Origin: Pseudomonas coleopterorum
GTDB lineage: Bacteria > Pseudomonadota > Gammaproteobacteria > Pseudomonadales > Pseudomonadaceae
Assembly (NCBI RefSeq): GCF_900105555.1
Contig: NZ_FNTZ01000001.1
Span: 3,289,501-3,353,500, forward strand
Reading direction: 5' to 3'
Length of the DNA: 64,000 nt
This document shows positions 1 through 8,295 of this stretch, in pieces. Under the pieces are notes generated by a model, which was not told the origin of the DNA, searched no databases, and worked only from the letters and a program-made list of their open reading frames with translations. The position numbers and the translations under genes were made by a program. The stretch's first letter is position 1, and each line of letters begins with the position of its first letter.

Positions 1-458
1 ACGACTGGCGCAGCGTGATGTCGATCGACGTGGACGGTGTGTTTTACGGTTGCCGCGCCGCCATGCCGCATTTGCTCAAGAGCGGCGGCAGCATCATCAA
101 CGTGTCGTCGGTATCGGGCCTGGGCGGCGACTGGGGCATGAGCTTCTACAACGCCGCCAAGGGTGCGGTCACGAACTTCACCCGCGCCCTGGCGCTTGAA
201 TACGGCGGCCAGGGTGTACGCGTGAATGCCGTATGCCCTGCCCTGACCAAGAGCGAGCTCACAGCAGGCATGGCCGACGACAAGGCCCTGATGGACAAAT
301 TCGCCGAGCGCATTCCCATGGGTCGCGCTGCCGAGGCCGAAGAAGTGGCAGACGTGATCGCCTTCCTGGCCAGCCACGACGCGCGTTTCGTCAACGGTGT
401 GAACCTGCCCGTGGACGGCGGGCTGCACGCCTCCAACGGTCAGCCCAAGCAGGCCTGA
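1..458 (+). CDS. SDR family oxidoreductase, C-terminal part (5' end outside window)
   Basis: The reading frame is open from the window edge, so the N-terminal Rossmann half with the glycine-rich cofactor loop is missing. What remains has the classical short-chain dehydrogenase/reductase signature: the catalytic Ser in INVSSVSG, then Y-N-A-A-K (YxxxK) about a dozen residues later, the RVNAVCPA segment after the active site, and the usual C-terminal PVDGG. These enzymes are NAD(P)-dependent cytosolic oxidoreductases; the substrate cannot be told from this part. The stop codon at 456-458 abuts the stop of convergent pyrF with no spacer, so transcripts from the two strands must overlap or end inside the neighbour. 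Confidence 0.9.
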   Translation, partial: DWRSVMSIDVDGVFYGCRAAMPHLLKSGGSIINVSSVSGLGGDWGMSFYNAAKGAVTNFTRALALEYGGQGVRVNAVCPALTKSELTAGMADDKALMDKFAERIPMGRAAEAEEVADVIAFLASHDARFVNGVNLPVDGGLHASNGQPKQA

Positions 459-1160
459 TCAGGCGTTGATCTGCGCCACGACGTCGGCCAGCGCCTGAGC
501 GGGATCGGCGGCCTGGCTGATCGGACGGCCGATCACCAGGTAGTCGGAGCCAGCGTCCAGGGCCTGGCGAGGGGTCAGGATACGGCGCTGGTCATCCTGA
601 GCACTGCCCGCTGGGCGAATGCCGGGAGTGACCAGCTGCAGAGCGGGATGCGCAGCCTTCAAGGCCTGGGCTTCCAGTGCCGAGCAGACCAGCCCGTCCA
701 TGCCGGCCTTCTGCGCCAGCGCCGCCAAACGCAGCACCTGCTCCTGTGGTTCGATGTCCAGGCCGATGGCAGCGAGGTCTTCACGCTCCATGCTGGTCAG
801 CACGGTCACGCCGATCAGCAACGGCTTGGCACCGGAGCGCTGTTCCAGCACTTCGCGACACGCCGCCATCATGCGCAGGCCGCCAGAGCAATGCACGTTG
901 ACCATCCAGACACCCATTTCCGCCGCAGCCTTGACGGCCATGGCGGTGGTGTTGGGGATGTCGTGGAATTTCAAGTCCAGGAACACCTCGAAGCCCTTGT
1001 CATTCAAGGTTTCGACGATGCCCGACGCGCTGCTGGTGAACAGTTCCTTGCCCACCTTGACCCGGCACAACGTGGGATCCAGCTGATCGGCCAGCTTCAG
1101 AGCCGCCTCGCGGGTTGGGTAATCCAGGGCGACGATGATGGGAGTCTGGCAGGCGGACAT
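459..1160 (-). CDS. pyrF: orotidine 5'-phosphate decarboxylase
   Basis: A 233-residue protein, the normal length for bacterial PyrF, which decarboxylates OMP to UMP in the last step of de novo pyrimidine synthesis. The catalytic motif [10 protein letters not shown] is intact (D62, K64, D67), preceded by VALDYP near the N-terminus and RVKVGKELF, and followed by the phosphate-binding GIRP and DYLVIGRPI segments. It is a single cytosolic TIM barrel. The gene stands alone, divergent from the small DUF2897 gene and tail-to-tail with the SDR gene. No unusual feature. Confidence 0.97.
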   Translation of the reverse strand: MSACQTPIIVALDYPTREAALKLADQLDPTLCRVKVGKELFTSSASGIVETLNDKGFEVFLDLKFHDIPNTTAMAVKAAAEMGVWMVNVHCSGGLRMMAACREVLEQRSGAKPLLIGVTVLTSMEREDLAAIGLDIEPQEQVLRLAALAQKAGMDGLVCSALEAQALKAAHPALQLVTPGIRPAGSAQDDQRRILTPRQALDAGSDYLVIGRPISQAADPAQALADVVAQINA

Positions 1161-1366
1161 GGCGGGCTCTCTGAAGGCGGGTCGAAATCGGCGCGCATTG
1201 TAGCGGATTTTGCTGGCTCAGGGGCGTTGCCACGATTGTCCACGTCGCCATCGGGCGGCGTCGCCACAGGGCAGGAACGGGCTATGATGGAACCACTGCG
1301 ACACCCTGTCGCTCCAATCTCTACAAGCGCCGCGCATCTTCGGCGCACCGTTCAAGGAGTGTCCTC

Positions 1367-1534
1367 ATGCCCTGGTATGCCTGGTTGATCTTGTTGGTGG
1401 CCATCGGCTCGATCGTCGGTGGATTGCTGGTGCTCAAGCAAAGCGCGCAGAAACTGCCGTTGACCGACGAGCAGCTCAAGAAGGTACACGAACGCAACGC
1501 CGAGATGGATGCCAAGGACGCACGAAACCGCTGA
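1367..1534 (+). CDS. DUF2897 family small membrane protein
   Basis: A 55-residue protein starting at ATG 1367 behind AAGGAG at 1354-1359. It begins MPWYAWLILLVAIGSIVGG, one hydrophobic membrane-spanning helix (about residues 4-23), followed by a charged tail (LTDEQLKKVHERNAEMDAKD) presumably in the cytoplasm. This architecture and the position beside pyrF match the DUF2897 family of gammaproteobacteria. The function is unknown. A short GC-rich inverted repeat (CAGCCCCC 1543-1550, GGGGGCTG 1570-1577) lies just downstream but lacks a T-run. Confidence 0.75.
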   Translation: MPWYAWLILLVAIGSIVGGLLVLKQSAQKLPLTDEQLKKVHERNAEMDAKDARNR

Positions 1535-1595
1535 CAGGTACTCAGCCCCCCGGGTGTCTCTGTGCTTCAGGGGGCTGGCCAGTCACTCTCATGGG

Positions 1596-1742
1596 TTATC
1601 CAACAAAAAGCTGCATGAGGCTGTGCATAAGCTGGGTGCAATACCCTGCAGGCCACGGCCCGCCAGCGTTTCCAGCCGTCGATTAAAAAACGAGCAGTTT
1701 CAAGGGGTTGTGCACATTCGACGTGCACCTGCCTGTGGATAA
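1596..1742. promoter_or_regulatory. cluster of DnaA-box-like 9-mers in intergenic DNA
   Basis: The 271-base gap between the DUF2897 gene and the LysR gene holds no convincing gene. It contains TGTGGATAA at 1734-1742, which is the reverse complement of the consensus DnaA box TTATCCACA; TGTGCATAA at 1622-1630 (reverse complement TTATGCACA, one mismatch); and TTATCCAAC at 1596-1604 (two mismatches). A 13-base direct repeat CTGCAGGCCACGG also occurs twice (near 1647 and 1759). The match is seen directly; a role in DnaA binding is inference. Confidence 0.4.
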
Positions 1743-1805
1743 GCTTGGGAGAACACGCTGCAGGCCACGGGCCACACGGCCCAGCGAAACATGATCATTT
1801 TTTGA

Positions 1806-2717
1806 TCAGCTATTTTCTCCGCCCCACCCATCCTTGGCTGCGCCCTTGATTGCCTTAAGCAGAATGGCGAACGCCGGATTGTCATTGCTCTCTCGCCAGA
1901 TCAGGTGCAGTTCGCTCTGCACGCCCTCCCCCAGATCGATATCGCGGAACATCACATTCTTGAAGACCACGCTGGTGGCGCAGCGCGGCACCAACGCCAC
2001 CCCCATGCCAGCGTTGACCAGCGCCAGGATGGTCAGCGACGACCCCAGCCACTGCACGTATTGCGGGGTCACCTGAGCCGAACGCAGCATGCCGGTGAGC
2101 AATTCGTTGAACGGTGGATAGGCGGCGTGCGAGTACATCAGGAAGGGTTCACCGTCCAGATCCTGCACACGTACCTGGGCTGCATTGGCCAGCCGATGGG
2201 TGGCCGGCGTTGCCAGCACGAATGGTTCGCGCACCAGGCATTCGGTGAGGTAACCACTGTCGAGCAACGGCGCGCGGGCGATGCCCAGATCGATACGCCG
2301 GGCACGCAAGGCCTCGTGCTGCTGGTAGGTGTTCATTTCCGACAGGTCAATCTTCACCTGCGGTTGCTTGAGCCGCGCTTCGGCGATGACCTTGGGCAGG
2401 AATTCGTACACCGCACTGCCGACGAAGGCGATGTTCACCGAGCCGATGTCGCCATCGGCGAAGCGGCGTGCCGACACCGCAGCTTGCTGGGCACGCTCCA
2501 GCAGATTCTGCGCCTCGATGAAAAAGGCCCGACCCGCCGCCGTCAACGCCACGCTGCGCGTGCTACGGGTGAACAGCTCGACGCCCAGATGATGCTCCAG
2601 CAGTTGGATCTGCCGACTTAGCGGCGGCTGCGTCATGTTGAGGCGCTCAGCAGCCCGGCGGAAGTTGAGTTCCGTGGCCACGGTGGTGAAGCAACGGAGC
2701 TGGCTGAGTTCGAACAT
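1806..2717 (-). CDS. LysR-type transcriptional regulator
   Basis: The start is placed at ATG 2717 (MFELSQLRCFTTVATELN), because LysR proteins begin close to their helix-turn-helix and an upstream in-frame ATG would add 17 unrelated residues. The protein is then 303 residues, typical of the family. The winged HTH is at about residues 3-62 (FRRAAERLNMTQPPLSRQIQ) and the remainder is the periplasmic-binding-protein-like effector domain. It is divergent from the MFS transporter and enolase genes, the standard arrangement for a LysR activator of a small catabolic operon. The effector is probably the acid sugar handled by those genes (inference). Confidence 0.9.
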   Translation of the reverse strand: MFELSQLRCFTTVATELNFRRAAERLNMTQPPLSRQIQLLEHHLGVELFTRSTRSVALTAAGRAFFIEAQNLLERAQQAAVSARRFADGDIGSVNIAFVGSAVYEFLPKVIAEARLKQPQVKIDLSEMNTYQQHEALRARRIDLGIARAPLLDSGYLTECLVREPFVLATPATHRLANAAQVRVQDLDGEPFLMYSHAAYPPFNELLTGMLRSAQVTPQYVQWLGSSLTILALVNAGMGVALVPRCATSVVFKNVMFRDIDLGEGVQSELHLIWRESNDNPAFAILLKAIKGAAKDGWGGENS

Positions 2718-2737
2718 TGATTCAACCTCGGTATCAA

Positions 2738-2753
2738 TCAAGTGCCAACTTGA
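2738..2753. promoter_or_regulatory. perfect palindrome, probable LysR operator
   Basis: TCAAGTGCCAACTTGA has two 6-base arms (TCAAGT/ACTTGA) around a 4-base spacer and sits in the 106-base gap between the divergent LysR gene and the MFS gene. It contains a T-N11-A core as LysR-type boxes do. A further partial copy, CTCAAGTTCA, lies near 2772-2781. No other dyad of this quality is seen in the gap. Confidence 0.5.
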
Positions 2754-2823
2754 ATTGGACTGAAACAATACCTCAAGTTCATGATCGAGCCCTCCAAAAA
2801 AAACAATGATCGGAGTGTCGCCC

Positions 2824-4161
2824 TTGAACGTTCAATCCGGTGCCGTCGACCCCAGCGTGCTCGCCAGCGCAGTGGCCAAGGTCAAGCGGCACGTACTGCC
2901 GCTGTTCGTCGTGATGTTCATCGTCAACTACATCGACCGGGTGAACATCGGTTTCGTCCGCACCCACATGGAAACCGACCTGGGCATCGGCGCTGCGGCC
3001 TATGGTCTGGGCGCTGGTTTGTTCTTCGTTGGCTACGCATTGTTCGAAGTGCCGTCCAACATGCTTCTGCAACGCTTCGGCGCCCGCGCCTGGCTGACCC
3101 GGATCATGTTCACCTGGGGCCTGGTGGCCATGGGCATGGCCTTCGTTCAAGGCGAGACCAGTTTCTATGTCATGCGCTTCCTGCTCGGCGTCACCGAGGC
3201 AGGCTTCTATCCCGGCGTGCTCTACTACTTCACCCAGTGGTTGCCTGCCAGCGAACGCGGCAAGGCCATGGCGATCTTCCTCAGCGGCTCGGCCATCGCC
3301 TCGATCATTTCCGGCCCCATCACCGGCGCCCTGCTGAGCGTGACCGGGCTGGGCCTGCATGGCTGGCAGTGGATGTTCCTGATCGAAGGCGGCGCATCGG
3401 TGGCGCTGTGCGGGTTCGTCTACTACTGGCTGCAATCGCACATCCATGAGGCCAAGTGGCTTACCCCTGCCGAGCAGACGACCCTGAGCGGGATGATCGC
3501 CGAGGAACAGCGCGCCCGTGAAGCCGAGCATGTGGTCAAGCCGTCGATCTTCAAGCTGCTCGCCGACACCCAGATCCTGGTGTTCTGCTTCATCTTCTTT
3601 TCGGTGGCGCTGACCATCTATGGCGCCACCTTCTGGCTGCCGAGCATGATCAAGAAGATGGGCAACGTCTCGGACTTCGAAGTGGGGCTGTTCAACTCCA
3701 TCCCCTGGATCATCTCGATTGCCGCCATGTATGGCTTCGCAGCCCTCGCCGCCCGCTTCAAGCACCAGCAGGCGTGGGTGGCGACGACGCTGATCATCGC
3801 GGCCGGGGGGATGTTCATGTCGACCTATGGCGGCCCGGTGTTCGCCTTCGTCGCCATCTGCTTCGCTGCAGTGGGGTTCAAGGCGGCATCGGCGCTGTTC
3901 TGGCCTATCCCGCAGGCCTATCTGGACGCCCGGATCGCCGCCGCCGTCCTGGCGCTGATCAACTCGGTGGGCAACCTGGGCGGCTTCGTCGCGCCCACCG
4001 TATTCGGCTTTCTGGAAGAGAAGACCGGCTCGATCCAGGGCGGCCTTTACGGCCTGGCCGCGACCTCGGTGCTGGCCGCGATCGTGGTGTTCTTCGCCCG
4101 CACCCGGCCTCGCGGGCAGAAGCCCGATGACAAGCCACTGCAACCTGCCGCCGCGCACTGA
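2824..4161 (+). CDS. MFS transporter, anion:cation symporter (ACS) family, acid-sugar type
   Basis: About 12 hydrophobic segments and the ACS-family N-terminal motif FIVNYIDRVNIGF, followed by LGIGAAAYGLGAGLFFVGYALFEVPSN, mark this as a major facilitator of the glucarate/galactonate/4-hydroxyphenylacetate type, importing an organic anion with protons across the inner membrane. TTG 2824 is preferred as start because GGAG at 2812-2815 lies 8 bases upstream; the in-frame ATG at 2806 has no ribosome binding site. The protein is about 445 residues. It precedes the enolase-superfamily dehydratase by 60 bases, so the two are probably co-transcribed as uptake plus first catabolic step. Confidence 0.88.
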   Translation: MNVQSGAVDPSVLASAVAKVKRHVLPLFVVMFIVNYIDRVNIGFVRTHMETDLGIGAAAYGLGAGLFFVGYALFEVPSNMLLQRFGARAWLTRIMFTWGLVAMGMAFVQGETSFYVMRFLLGVTEAGFYPGVLYYFTQWLPASERGKAMAIFLSGSAIASIISGPITGALLSVTGLGLHGWQWMFLIEGGASVALCGFVYYWLQSHIHEAKWLTPAEQTTLSGMIAEEQRAREAEHVVKPSIFKLLADTQILVFCFIFFSVALTIYGATFWLPSMIKKMGNVSDFEVGLFNSIPWIISIAAMYGFAALAARFKHQQAWVATTLIIAAGGMFMSTYGGPVFAFVAICFAAVGFKAASALFWPIPQAYLDARIAAAVLALINSVGNLGGFVAPTVFGFLEEKTGSIQGGLYGLAATSVLAAIVVFFARTRPRGQKPDDKPLQPAAAH

Positions 4162-4221
4162 CCGCCGTGTACTAGAAAGGAATGGTCCGCGATAGCGGGC
4201 CTGCACCCCGAGGAGAAGCTT

Positions 4222-5496
4222 GTGAAGATCAAACGTGTCACCGTCACTCCCATCGCCTTCCGCGACCCGCCATTGCTCAACGCCAGCGGTATCCACGAAC
4301 CCTATGCCTTGCGCTCGATCATCGAGGTGGAAAGCGACAACGGCTACGTCGGCCTGGGTGAAAGCTATGGCGATGCCCCGGCCTTGGCCATTCAGATGGC
4401 CATCAAGGATCAACTGCCCGGCCTGGATCCGTTCAACCTCAATGGCCTGCGCCAGATCGTCGCCAGCACCGTGGCCCGGCACAAGCCGGCCAGCGTGAGC
4501 GGTGCCGAACTGGCTCCCGGTTCACATGCCAGCAAGGCCGTGACCAATGCCTACTCGGCCTTCGAAGTGGCGCTGCTCGATCTTCAGGCGCGGTCGCTGA
4601 ATCGGCCACTGGTCGACCTGCTCGGCGGTGCGGTGCGCGATGAAGTGCCTTTCAGCGCCTACCTGTTCTTCAAGTACGCCGAGCACGTCGATTCGCCCTA
4701 CCCTGCTGACAACTGGGGCGAGGCGTTGAACGAGGAGCAGATCGTCGGCCAGGCCAGGCGCATGATCGAGCAGTACGGTTTCAAGAGCATCAAGCTCAAG
4801 GCCGGGACCTTGGAACCCGAGCGTGAAGTGGCCTGCATTCTGGCGCTGAAGAAGGCCTTTCCCAACCATCCGCTGCGCATCGACCCCAACGGCAACTGGT
4901 CGCTGGAGACGTCGATCAGGATGGCCGAATTGCTGGGAGACAGTCTCCAGTACTACGAGGACCCCTGCCCCGGCCTGGACGATATGGCCGAGTTGCACAA
5001 ACGCACCGGGCTGCCGCTGGCCACCAACATGGTGGTGACCGACTTCGCCGAGTTCCGCCGCAGTGTCGAGCGCAACAGCGTGCAGATCGTGCTCGCCGAT
5101 CACCACTACTGGGGCGGGCTGCGTGATACCCAGGTATTGGCGAGCATGTGCCAGACCTGGGGACTGGGGGTGTCGATGCACTCGAACTCGCACCTGGGTA
5201 TCAGCTTGATGGCCATGGCGCATGTGGCCGCCTCGGTGCCGAATCTGGACTATGCCTGCGACACCCATTATCCGTGGCAGGAGCCGGACGAAGAGGTGAT
5301 CAAGGGCGGCAAGCTGCCGATCGTCGATGGCTGCGTGAAGATCAACAAGACCCCTGGGTTGGGTCTGGAGCTGGATCGCGACCAGTTGGGCATGTTGCAT
5401 GAGCAGTTCCTGCGCTGCGGGATTCGTTCACGGGACGACGTGCGGCAGATGGCTCGGTACAAGCCTGATTGGAAGGCGGTGAAGCCGCGGTTTTGA
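4222..5496 (+). CDS. enolase-superfamily dehydratase, glucarate dehydratase type
   Basis: A 424-residue protein with a GTG start behind CGAGGAG. Catalytic elements of the glucarate dehydratase subgroup are present: KLKAG (KxK base), metal ligands in RIDPNGNW, YYEDPC and LADHHYWGG, and the second base His in MHSNSHLGISLMAMAH. The family removes water from acid sugars such as D-glucarate to give a 5-keto-4-deoxy acid. It is about 20 residues shorter than E. coli GudD and its partner transporter is of the same pathway type. The next pathway enzymes (dehydratase/aldolase, semialdehyde dehydrogenase) are not in the window, so glucarate as substrate is likely but unproven. Confidence 0.82.
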   Translation: MKIKRVTVTPIAFRDPPLLNASGIHEPYALRSIIEVESDNGYVGLGESYGDAPALAIQMAIKDQLPGLDPFNLNGLRQIVASTVARHKPASVSGAELAPGSHASKAVTNAYSAFEVALLDLQARSLNRPLVDLLGGAVRDEVPFSAYLFFKYAEHVDSPYPADNWGEALNEEQIVGQARRMIEQYGFKSIKLKAGTLEPEREVACILALKKAFPNHPLRIDPNGNWSLETSIRMAELLGDSLQYYEDPCPGLDDMAELHKRTGLPLATNMVVTDFAEFRRSVERNSVQIVLADHHYWGGLRDTQVLASMCQTWGLGVSMHSNSHLGISLMAMAHVAASVPNLDYACDTHYPWQEPDEEVIKGGKLPIVDGCVKINKTPGLGLELDRDQLGMLHEQFLRCGIRSRDDVRQMARYKPDWKAVKPRF

Positions 5497-5510
5497 GGGT
5501 TTGATCCAAG

Positions 5511-5640
5511 GGCCTCTTCGCGGGTAGAACCCGCTCCCACAAGGACCGCGGTGCATGTGGGAGCGGGCTCTGCCCGCGAATGCTTATGTTTCACCTGCGG
5601 GAGCGGGGCGGGCGGCGAGCCCTCTGCTCGCGAATGCTTG
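5511..5640. repeat. REP cluster of three elements
   Basis: An inverted pair (5511-5540, GGCCTCTTCGCGGGTAGAAC then CCGCTCCCAC; 5555-5583, the complementary orientation) is followed by a third element at 5598-5640. The third carries an extra stretch, GGGCGGGCGGCGAGCC, within the palindrome. These putida-type repetitive extragenic palindromes lie just 3' of the dehydratase gene and probably stabilise or terminate its transcript. The rest of the gap to gltI holds regulatory sites. Confidence 0.9.
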
Positions 5641-5646
5641 CAGCGA

Positions 5647-5691
5647 CTCGGAAATCCGTCCATGGCACCCTTGGATATTCGGATTCCCGAA
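5647..5691. promoter_or_regulatory. tandem AauR binding sites
   Basis: TTCGGATTCCCGAA at 5678-5691 is an exact match to TTCGGNNNNCCGAA, the motif described for the acidic amino acid regulator AauR of P. putida. A weaker copy, CTCGGAAATCCGTC, is at 5647-5660; the two centres are 31 bases apart, about three helical turns, so dimers would sit on one face. Both lie 80-120 bases upstream of the sigma-54 promoter, the usual enhancer distance, and aauR itself is at the end of the same gene block. Confidence 0.7.
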
Positions 5692-5767
5692 CGACCCTCT
5701 TATCCCTCTCCCTCCTCAAAAGTGCTGCCCGCCCCAGCCGACCTGGCTCTGAGCCACATCCCCCGCC

Positions 5768-5784
5768 TTGGCATGACTCATGCT
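5768..5784 (+). promoter_or_regulatory. sigma-54 promoter for gltI
   Basis: TTGGCATGACTCATGC has the invariant GG (5770-5771) and GC (5782-5783) separated by exactly 10 bases, close to the consensus TTGGCACG-N4-TTGC. Transcription would start near 5795, about 90 bases before the gltI start codon. AauR belongs to the sigma-54 activator class, which makes this match functionally coherent. Confidence 0.65.
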
Positions 5785-5884
5785 CTACACTCTTCAACGA
5801 AACCGGCGCATACCAGCCGCCGAGCTTCGCCGTACCCCGAGGGCCTGCGGGCTCGATAAAAAAAACAAAGTCGAGGATTCACTG

Positions 5885-6799
5885 ATGCGCATCGTTCCAA
5901 AACTCCTGAGCGCCGCCATTGCCGCCGCTCTGATCAGTACTCCAGCGTTGGCCGCCGAACTCACCGGCACCCTGAAGAAAATCAAGGATTCGGGCACCAT
6001 CACCCTCGGTCACCGCGACGCCTCGATCCCCTTCTCGTACATTGCCGATGCGTCCGGCAAGCCGGTCGGCTACTCCCATGACATCCAGCTCAAGGTGGTC
6101 GAGGCCCTGAAAAAAGACCTCGACATGCCGGACCTGAAGGTCAAGTACAACCTGGTGACCTCGCAGACCCGTATCCCGCTGGTGCAGAACGGCACCATCG
6201 ACCTGGAGTGCGGCTCCACCACCAACAACGCCGAACGCGCCCAGCAAGTGGATTTCTCCGTCGGCATCTTCGAGATCGGCACCCGTCTGCTGAGCAAGAA
6301 AGATTCGTCCTACAAGGATTTCGACGACCTGAAAGGCAAGAACGTCGTCACCACCGCCGGTACCACCTCCGAGCGCATCCTCAAGTCGATGAACGCCGAC
6401 AAGCAGATGGGAATGAACATCGTCTCGGCGAAAGACCACGGCGAGTCCTTCCAGATGCTCGAATCGGGCCGCGCCGTCGCCTTCATGATGGACGACGCCC
6501 TGCTCGCCGGCGAAATGGCCAAGGCCAAGAAGCCGACCGACTGGGAAGTCACCGGTACCCCGCAGTCCTATGAAATCTACGGCTGCATGGTGCGCAAAGG
6601 CGACGAGCCGTTCAAGAAAGCCGTGGACGATGCCATCAAGGCAACCTTCGCCTCGGGCGACATCAACGGCATCTACGACAAGTGGTTCAACCAGCCGATC
6701 CCGCCAAAAGGCCTGAACCTGGGCTTCCCCATGAGCAACGAGCTCAAGGCGTTGATCGCCAACCCCAACGACAAGCCGGCTCCCGACAAGAAGTCGTAA
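5885..6799 (+). CDS. gltI: glutamate/aspartate ABC transporter periplasmic binding protein
   Basis: Start set at ATG 5885 because it begins a clear Sec signal peptide (MRIVPKLLSAAIAAALIS, then TPALAA, cleavage after ALA-A); the frame is open further upstream but without signal character. The mature protein (about 280 residues) has the polar amino acid SBP fold with DGxxxGYSHDI-like and RIPLVQNGTIDLECGSTTNN segments, the latter typical of Glu/Asp binders (GltI/AatJ). It captures acidic amino acids in the periplasm and delivers them to GltJK. A strong hairpin separates it from gltJ, probably allowing more SBP than permease to be made. Confidence 0.93.
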   Translation: MRIVPKLLSAAIAAALISTPALAAELTGTLKKIKDSGTITLGHRDASIPFSYIADASGKPVGYSHDIQLKVVEALKKDLDMPDLKVKYNLVTSQTRIPLVQNGTIDLECGSTTNNAERAQQVDFSVGIFEIGTRLLSKKDSSYKDFDDLKGKNVVTTAGTTSERILKSMNADKQMGMNIVSAKDHGESFQMLESGRAVAFMMDDALLAGEMAKAKKPTDWEVTGTPQSYEIYGCMVRKGDEPFKKAVDDAIKATFASGDINGIYDKWFNQPIPPKGLNLGFPMSNELKALIANPNDKPAPDKKS

Positions 6800-6811
6800 G
6801 CACCACCCTGA

Positions 6812-6845
6812 TTTCACCCGAACGCCGCCCGGCGCTCGGGTGAAA
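6812..6845 (+). terminator. intercistronic hairpin between gltI and gltJ
   Basis: TTTCACCCGA (6812-6821) pairs with TCGGGTGAAA (6836-6845), and an inner CGCC/GGCG extends the stem. There is no T-run, so it is more likely a transcript-stabilising or partial attenuation structure that protects the gltI message than a full terminator. Confidence 0.6.
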
Positions 6846-6883
6846 GCCTGTGCCCGTGAATCAATTTCCGAGGGGTATTCCCC

Positions 6884-7630
6884 ATGAATTACAACTGGGA
6901 CTGGAGCGTCTTCTTCAAGTCCACTGGCGTCGGCAGCGAGATCTACCTGGATTGGTACATCTCCGGCCTGGGCTGGACCATCGCCATTGCCGTGGTCGCC
7001 TGGATCATCGCCCTGCTGCTGGGCTCGGTACTGGGTGTCATGCGCACCGTGCCGAGCCGCTGGGTCTCGGGTATCGCGACCTGCTACGTCGAGCTGTTCC
7101 GCAACGTGCCGCTGCTGGTGCAGCTGTTCATCTGGTATTTCCTGGTACCCGACCTGCTGCCCGAAGGCATGCAGGAGTGGTACAAGCAGGACCTCAATCC
7201 GACCACCTCGGCGTTCCTGAGCGTGGTGGTCTGCCTGGGCCTGTTCACCGCTGCGCGGGTCTGCGAGCAGGTGCGTACCGGTATCCAGGCGTTGCCGCGC
7301 GGCCAGGAATCGGCCGCCCGAGCGATGGGTTTCAGCCTGTCGCAGATCTACTGGAACGTGCTGCTGCCCCAGGCCTACCGCATCATCATTCCGCCGCTCA
7401 CCTCTGAGTTCCTCAACGTGTTCAAGAACTCGTCGGTGGCCTCGTTGATCGGCCTGATGGAGCTGCTGGCGCAAACCAAGCAGACCGCGGAGTTCTCGGC
7501 CAATCTGTTCGAGGCTTTCACCCTGGCCACGCTGATCTACTTCACCCTGAACATGAGCCTGATGCTGTTGATGCGGGTGTTCGAGCGCAAGCTCGCCGTG
7601 CCTGGGCTGATCTCCCTGGGAGGTAAATGA
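6884..7630 (+). CDS. gltJ: glutamate/aspartate ABC transporter permease, first subunit
   Basis: A 248-residue inner-membrane permease of the HisMQ type with about five hydrophobic helices. It contains the binding-protein-dependent transport signature near the middle (ALPRGQESAARAMGFSLSQ, the EAA loop that contacts the ATPase) and YVELFRNVPLLVQLF in the first half. It forms the channel with GltK. It starts behind GAGG at 6871, 84 bases after gltI, and its stop overlaps the gltK start (ATGA), indicating translational coupling. In P. putida the orthologue is called aatQ. Confidence 0.93.
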   Translation: MNYNWDWSVFFKSTGVGSEIYLDWYISGLGWTIAIAVVAWIIALLLGSVLGVMRTVPSRWVSGIATCYVELFRNVPLLVQLFIWYFLVPDLLPEGMQEWYKQDLNPTTSAFLSVVVCLGLFTAARVCEQVRTGIQALPRGQESAARAMGFSLSQIYWNVLLPQAYRIIIPPLTSEFLNVFKNSSVASLIGLMELLAQTKQTAEFSANLFEAFTLATLIYFTLNMSLMLLMRVFERKLAVPGLISLGGK

Positions 7631-8295
7631 TGGACTTCAGTGGAATCATTCCAGCCCTGCCGGGCATGTGGAACGGCATGGTCATGACCTTGCAGCTGAT
7701 GGTGCTGGGCGTCATCGGCGGCATTGCGCTGGGCACCGTGCTGGCCCTGATGCGGCTGTCGTCGAACAAGCTGCTGTCGCGCTTCGCCGGCGCCTACGTC
7801 AACTATTTCCGCTCCATTCCGCTGCTGCTGGTGATCACCTGGTTCTACCTGGCGGTTCCTTTCGTGCTGCGCTGGATCACCGGCGAAGACACGCCGGTGG
7901 GCGCCTTCACCTCGTGCCTCGTGGCCTTCATGATGTTCGAGGCCGCGTACTTCTGTGAAATCGTGCGCGCCGGTGTGCAGTCCATTTCCAAGGGCCAGAT
8001 GGGCGCGGCGCAAGCGCTGGGCATGAACTACGGTCAGACCATGCGCCTGATCATCCTGCCCCAGGCGTTTCGCAAGATGACCCCGCTGCTGTTGCAGCAA
8101 AGCATCATCCTGTTCCAGGACACCTCGCTGGTCTACACCGTCGGCCTGGTGGACTTCCTCAACTCGGCGCGTGCCAGCGGCGACATCATCGGTCGGGCCA
8201 ACGAGTTCCTGATCTTCGCCGGCGTGGTGTACTTCGTCATCAGTTTCAGCGCCTCCCTTCTGGTCAAGCGTCTGCAAAAAAGGTTAGCCGTATGA
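7627..8295 (+). CDS. gltK: glutamate/aspartate ABC transporter permease, second subunit
   Basis: A 222-residue HisMQ-type permease: [16 protein letters not shown] near residues 60-75, the EAA loop [19 protein letters not shown], and [13 protein letters not shown] towards the end. It pairs with GltJ in the inner membrane. Two adjacent ATG codons (7627, 7630) could start it; the first overlaps the gltJ stop and has GGGAGG just upstream at 7618-7623, so either is well placed. The 3' end overlaps gltL by 4 bases. P. putida name: aatM. Confidence 0.92.
   Translation: MMDFSGIIPALPGMWNGMVMTLQLMVLGVIGGIALGTVLALMRLSSNKLLSRFAGAYVNYFRSIPLLLVITWFYLAVPFVLRWITGEDTPVGAFTSCLVAFMMFEAAYFCEIVRAGVQSISKGQMGAAQALGMNYGQTMRLIILPQAFRKMTPLLLQQSIILFQDTSLVYTVGLVDFLNSARASGDIIGRANEFLIFAGVVYFVISFSASLLVKRLQKRLAV

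Noticed and set aside
2779..4482. A 567-codon open frame antisense to the MFS and dehydratase genes
   Set aside because: High GC content leaves long open frames opposite real genes. Its composition (His/Gly/Asp/Gln-rich, low hydrophobic order) is typical of an antisense shadow and the sense genes have clear family motifs.
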